Below are positions 6,875 to 9,259 of a stretch of 9,259 bases of DNA, in pieces (the first letter of the stretch is position 1; the number at the start of each line of letters is the position of its first letter). Both the position numbers and the translations under genes were made by a program. The stretch comes from Dehalococcoidia bacterium. GTDB lineage: Bacteria > Chloroflexota > Dehalococcoidia > GIF9 > UBA5629. Under the pieces are notes generated by a model. The model did not search any database and was not told where the DNA came from. It saw only the letters and a list, made by a program, of their open reading frames with translations. Location of the stretch: positions 1-9,259 of the forward strand of contig JAFGLP010000042.1 of NCBI GenBank assembly GCA_016927965.1, written 5' to 3'.

Positions 6875-6880
6875 AAGGAG
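6875..6880 (+). promoter_or_regulatory. Shine-Dalgarno site of the Fe-S protein gene
   Basis: AAGGAG ends 6 bases before the ATG at 6887, a strong site that sets this start. It lies in the 36-bp gap after the binding-protein gene, which supports translation from one shared mRNA. Confidence 0.8.
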
Positions 6881-6886
6881 AAGGCT

Positions 6887-8056
6887 ATGAAGAAAAAGGA
6901 TACGTATGAAGAGTTGCTCAAATACTACGAGTTCCTGACAGACAAAACCGTCGACCGCGAAGCCTACAAAGACGCCTTGCGTCAGACAGTGACACCTGAG
7001 GAGGTCGAAGTCTTTTTCCTGGTACCGTTCACCGGTGGTATATCTATTGATAAGCTGGAATCCATGGCAGACAAGAAGGGTATCTCTAAAGAACAACTCC
7101 AACTTACCCTGGAGAAGTTGGCCAGGGAAGGATTTATTTGGGCATACCAGACTCCGCGGGGGCGTGCTTTTGAAAGGGGCCATATCGCTCACCTGAGTGA
7201 ACAGCAGGTGCGCAAACAGGAGGCTACAGAGAAGCGGATTGCATTCGCAAAATTCTGGTACTCTAATATGGAGGGCCAATCCAGGCCGCTTAGCAAAACG
7301 CCCTATTATCGGGTAGTGCCGGTTGAGGCTGCCCTGACTCATACGCCGGCGACACGCAAAATCGATATTGATGTCCCGGTTCCCGACCCCCGTGCGGTGC
7401 TGCCCCTGGATGTAGTATCTAAAATGGTGGCAACCAGGACTTTGATCGGCGTGGCGGAGTGCACCTGCCGCAAGACAAATAAAGTGATGGGACAGGGATG
7501 CGAGCACCCCATGGAAACCTGCTTTGTTTTCAATGAGGTGGGGGAGACTTTGATCGGCGCTGGCATAGCACGCAAGATTGATTACAACGAAGCTTTGCGT
7601 ATCCTGGGAGAGTGTAATGCCGCAGGGCTGGTGCATAATATCGATAACGCTGAGGGAGAGTTCACCTCATTATGCAATTGCTGTCCCTGCTCATGCGTCC
7701 TTTTCAAAACGGTCGGCAGGGGAGCTACAAATACCATGGCCAAATCACGCTTCATATCATCCCTGGACTCCACTAAATGCAGGGGAATCGGCGACTGTGT
7801 CAAAATATGCCCCGTGCATGCCATCACAATGGACGGGAAAAAGGCATCGTTTGATCAATCGAAATGCATCGGATGCGGAAAGTGCGTCGTCAGTTGCCCT
7901 TCTGGTGCCATAAAACTGGTTCTGCGACCAAAAGAACCTAAAATGTACTCCACCTACAAATCGCTCTGGGGCCACATTGCATACGAGGCATTTGTACAAA
8001 AGACCCTTAATAAGATTACCGGCAAAGGAAGTAAGCCGGTGAAAAGAAAAGGATAG
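6887..8056 (+). CDS. Multi-cluster 4Fe-4S protein with N-terminal helical/winged-helix-like region
   Basis: This 389-aa soluble protein has three parts. Residues 1-110 are helical and resemble a winged helix (EEVEVFFLVPF, KLESMADKKGISKEQLQLTLEKLAREGFI, then a possible wing). Residues 111-275 carry ECTCRKTNKVMGQGCEHPMETC (C192, C194, C205, C212) and CNCCPCSC (C263-C270), motifs known in a family of uncharacterised anaerobe Fe-S proteins, where the second usually reads CNCCxCCC. Residues 295-345 are a two-cluster ferredoxin: C327, C330, C333, C337 give a complete set, but the first motif reads CRGIGDCVKICP, with Ile301 where the second ligand cysteine belongs, so that cluster is probably 3Fe-4S or altered. 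The C-terminus is basic. It is cotranscribed with the binding lipoprotein. An electron-transfer or redox-sensing role is inferred; the substrate or partner is unknown. Confidence 0.9.
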   Translation: MKKKDTYEELLKYYEFLTDKTVDREAYKDALRQTVTPEEVEVFFLVPFTGGISIDKLESMADKKGISKEQLQLTLEKLAREGFIWAYQTPRGRAFERGHIAHLSEQQVRKQEATEKRIAFAKFWYSNMEGQSRPLSKTPYYRVVPVEAALTHTPATRKIDIDVPVPDPRAVLPLDVVSKMVATRTLIGVAECTCRKTNKVMGQGCEHPMETCFVFNEVGETLIGAGIARKIDYNEALRILGECNAAGLVHNIDNAEGEFTSLCNCCPCSCVLFKTVGRGATNTMAKSRFISSLDSTKCRGIGDCVKICPVHAITMDGKKASFDQSKCIGCGKCVVSCPSGAIKLVLRPKEPKMYSTYKSLWGHIAYEAFVQKTLNKITGKGSKPVKRKG

Positions 8057-8073
8057 TGGCAGGGAGCAGGGCG

Positions 8074-8232
8074 ATGCCAGAAGAACCGTGGATAAGTCAG
8101 TTCAATCCAGCCGTATTGACAGAGCATCTAAAGGAAATGGGGTTTGCCAGAGTATCGAACTTTGGCCCGAAAGAAGCATATGCACTCCATCTTGGAGGCC
8201 ATACCGATGAATTATCCCCATCATTATTTTAG
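8074..8232 (+). pseudogene. C-terminal remnant of a class I SAM-dependent methyltransferase (LCMT-like)
   Basis: The 52 codons from ATG 8074 to TAG 8230-8232 read EPWISQFNPAVLTEHLKEMG, then FARVSNFGPKEAYALHLGGH and TDELSP. This resembles from memory the C-terminal part of leucine-carboxyl-methyltransferase-like enzymes (TIGR00027 type), which typically has GEPW, a long helix, a GFxxVxxxGPxEA strand and a GRTDGL segment. The SAM-binding Rossmann core that should come first is missing: upstream the frame closes at a TAA (8032-8034) and the bases belong to the Fe-S gene. GGGAG (8062-8066) lies 7 bases before the ATG, so a short peptide could still be made, 17 bp after the Fe-S stop. It is best read as a gene fragment left by a deletion or rearrangement. 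Confidence 0.55.
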
Positions 8233-8511
8233 GGTTTGCTCTGGAGTATGTTAAAGGTAGCTCATCTTTCAAAGGCAACGACTGGTACAGCGGCTTAAAG
8301 TATCGGCTGCACTATTTATTTTCTGCCGCTCCCCGTGACGCTCCCACTGAAAGATAATCTGCGATAAGATGCGTTACATCAGACAAAATTCAACCGATAT
8401 CAGACATAACCGGCTTCATACAGATGAAGTAACGCAAATGCCTGGCAACATGGAATATTGATATGCTGCCAATGCCAATACCCAATTCTGCATAACAGAC
8501 AGTAATACTGG
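8233..8511. other. Non-coding stretch between the converging genes
   Basis: No coding region is supported. It holds a perfect hairpin CTTCAT-ACAG-ATGAAG (8414-8429), a 7-bp inverted pair GCGTTAC (8371-8377) and GTAACGC (8429-8435), and two copies of ATCAGACA (8378-8385 and 8399-8406). None is followed by a T-run on either strand, so a terminator for the genes running towards each other here is not demonstrated. Confidence 0.45.
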
Positions 8512-8961
8512 CTAAGCTGCAGTAGACTTGTCCCAGTTTCTGATGCTGCTTGGATGAAAACTAAGGTCTTTCACAAATTGCTTTAACTCAATATTTTCAT
8601 TATCAACCAGCGCCCGCACCGTTTCCACCTTATCTTTACGACAGTAATTAAAGAGTTCATTAATTAATTTTTGTCCTATTTTCAGCCGCCTGTACTGGGG
8701 ATCAATAATTATGCCGTTCATAAGACATATTTCGACGAATGGGATATAAGCGTATGTAAGACGCGCAATAACGAAACCTACTATTTTCTTATCAATCACC
8801 GCAACTAAACTGTAATCGAGCGGTCCACCAAAGTTCTGATTAATCATATAGCTTATTTTGCTCGATTTAATACCTATTTTTTTATGAAGGACAAGGATGG
8901 AATCGATATCCAATCGCGTTACAGGGCGGATTTTGACACTCTCTAATTTAAAACCTTCCAT
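8512..8961 (-). CDS. GNAT family N-acetyltransferase
   Basis: The 149-aa product has the size and fold order of a small GNAT enzyme (RimI-like), which moves an acetyl group from acetyl-CoA to an amine on a protein or small molecule. IRPVTRLDIDSILVLHKK (11-28) is the usual beta1-alpha1 start, YSLVAVIDKKIVGFVIAR (50-67) the beta2-beta3 hairpin, and GIIIDPQYRRLKIGQKLINEL (83-103, split by motif A) the acetyl-CoA pyrophosphate loop. In that loop the usual R-G-x-G-x-G reads R91-R-L-K-I-G96, so only the last glycine is kept. The C-terminus has NENIELKQFVKDLSF, the normal coenzyme A-contacting helix. The start is fixed by AGGAGGTG right upstream. It stands alone on this strand with its own promoter region and is AT-rich. 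Family is secure; the acceptor is unknown. Confidence 0.92.
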   Translation of the reverse strand: MEGFKLESVKIRPVTRLDIDSILVLHKKIGIKSSKISYMINQNFGGPLDYSLVAVIDKKIVGFVIARLTYAYIPFVEICLMNGIIIDPQYRRLKIGQKLINELFNYCRKDKVETVRALVDNENIELKQFVKDLSFHPSSIRNWDKSTAA

Positions 8962-8965
8962 ATTA

Positions 8966-8973
8966 CACCTCCT
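8966..8973 (-). promoter_or_regulatory. Very strong Shine-Dalgarno site of the GNAT gene
   Basis: On the minus strand AGGAGGTG lies 4 bases before the ATG (8961), a full match to the 16S rRNA 3' end. It is the strongest ribosome site in the window. Confidence 0.85.
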
Positions 8974-9033
8974 GGCCAGTATTTAATGATATTGTATTCT
9001 GCCAATCGATATCAGCGTCGGTATCACACTATT

Positions 9034-9039
9034 ATTATA
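9034..9039 (-). promoter_or_regulatory. Candidate -10 box of the GNAT gene
   Basis: A consensus TATAAT on the minus strand lies about 73 bp before the GNAT ATG. The -35 position at 17-bp spacing would fall at TAGGTA, a poor match that overlaps the arm of the dyad at 9055-9078, which suggests a promoter that is controlled or activator-dependent. Confidence 0.4.
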
Positions 9040-9054
9040 TCAACTTTATAGCAA

Positions 9055-9078
9055 GATACCTAAGGTCACCTTGGTATC
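9055..9078. promoter_or_regulatory. Bulged 11-bp dyad upstream of the GNAT gene, possible operator
   Basis: GATACC (9055-9060) pairs with GGTATC (9073-9078), and inside it AAGGT (9062-9066) pairs with ACCTT (9068-9072), leaving one unpaired T (9061) and a central C. A further GGTATCA lies at 9020-9026. The dyad covers the -35 region of the likely GNAT promoter, the place expected for a regulator site. It has no T-run on the plus side; on the minus side it starts after TTTT, so it is not a terminator. Confidence 0.4.
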
Positions 9079-9259
9079 AAAATAGCATGCTCAAACATGA
9101 CGGGAAAGGGCAAGACTTTAGATAATTGATCGGCAATCTTTCGTAGTAAAATGGTGGGCCATTCTGGACAGCTCCCGAACTATTGTTTGAGAGTAAGAAG
9201 TTGATTCTAGCGCTTCAACAATTTCTCACAGGGCAAGATGACACCACATAAGCGTTCCA
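9079..9259. other. Right-end sequence with no recognised feature
   Basis: No open reading frame, RNA gene or repeat of note was seen in these 181 bases. GGGCAAGA occurs twice, but 8-mers repeat by chance. A gene starting beyond the window edge may have its control region here. Confidence 0.4.

Noticed and set aside
6464..7636. 390-codon open frame on the minus strand
   Set aside because: It lies opposite the binding-protein and Fe-S genes, which have clear motifs and ribosome sites. Its own product has no recognisable domain.
8414..8429. CTTCAT-ACAG-ATGAAG hairpin as a terminator
   Set aside because: The stem is short and AT-rich, and neither strand has a T-run after it.

Overview
The window looks like a piece of an uncultured bacterial genome, most plausibly a strictly anaerobic Chloroflexota of the Dehalococcoidia type. 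This is inferred from the gene mix: an archaeal-style NrpR nitrogen regulator beside a glutamate-synthase-like FMN protein, a cysteine-bearing alpha/alpha-toroid protein of a kind I associate with that class, and an Fe-S protein paired with a lone branched-chain-amino-acid-type binding lipoprotein. Shine-Dalgarno sites, a lipobox, TetR and -35/-10 promoters argue for a bacterium rather than an archaeon. No rRNA, tRNA, CRISPR array or insertion sequence was recognised.

Left block (1-3094), nitrogen metabolism. The window opens inside a very cysteine-rich ferredoxin-like gene. After 60 bp comes a 526-aa FMN-binding glutamate-synthase-family protein with its own N-terminal four-cysteine cluster, but without the amidotransferase domain or the usual 3Fe-4S cysteines. 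A clear intrinsic terminator follows, and then a separately transcribed single-sensor-domain NrpR. The first two genes probably form one redox unit, with NrpR a likely regulator next door.

Middle block (3095-5385). A 476-bp non-coding stretch leads to a promoter whose -10 box lies only 8 bp before an ATG, so the message is probably leaderless. The gene it drives encodes a prenyltransferase/squalene-cyclase-like toroid protein. It is interrupted near its end by an in-frame TGA where relatives carry Trp, and 40 further codons of conserved-looking sequence continue in frame. Next comes a TetR regulator with a perfect 10+10 bp inverted repeat just behind its promoter, which suggests self-repression.

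Right block (5386-9259). A substrate-binding lipoprotein and a 389-aa multi-cluster Fe-S protein form a two-gene unit with no permease or ATPase genes beside them. Just after it is a 52-codon remnant that resembles the C-terminus of a class I SAM-dependent methyltransferase. About 280 bp of non-coding DNA separate this from a GNAT acetyltransferase on the minus strand, whose promoter region contains a strong dyad. The last ~180 bp hold nothing I can identify.

By eye the binding protein and Fe-S genes are clearly more GC-rich than the TetR and GNAT genes, so the window may have a mosaic history. The best leads are the in-frame TGA, the modified Fe-S ligand sets, and the archaeal-type nitrogen cassette.
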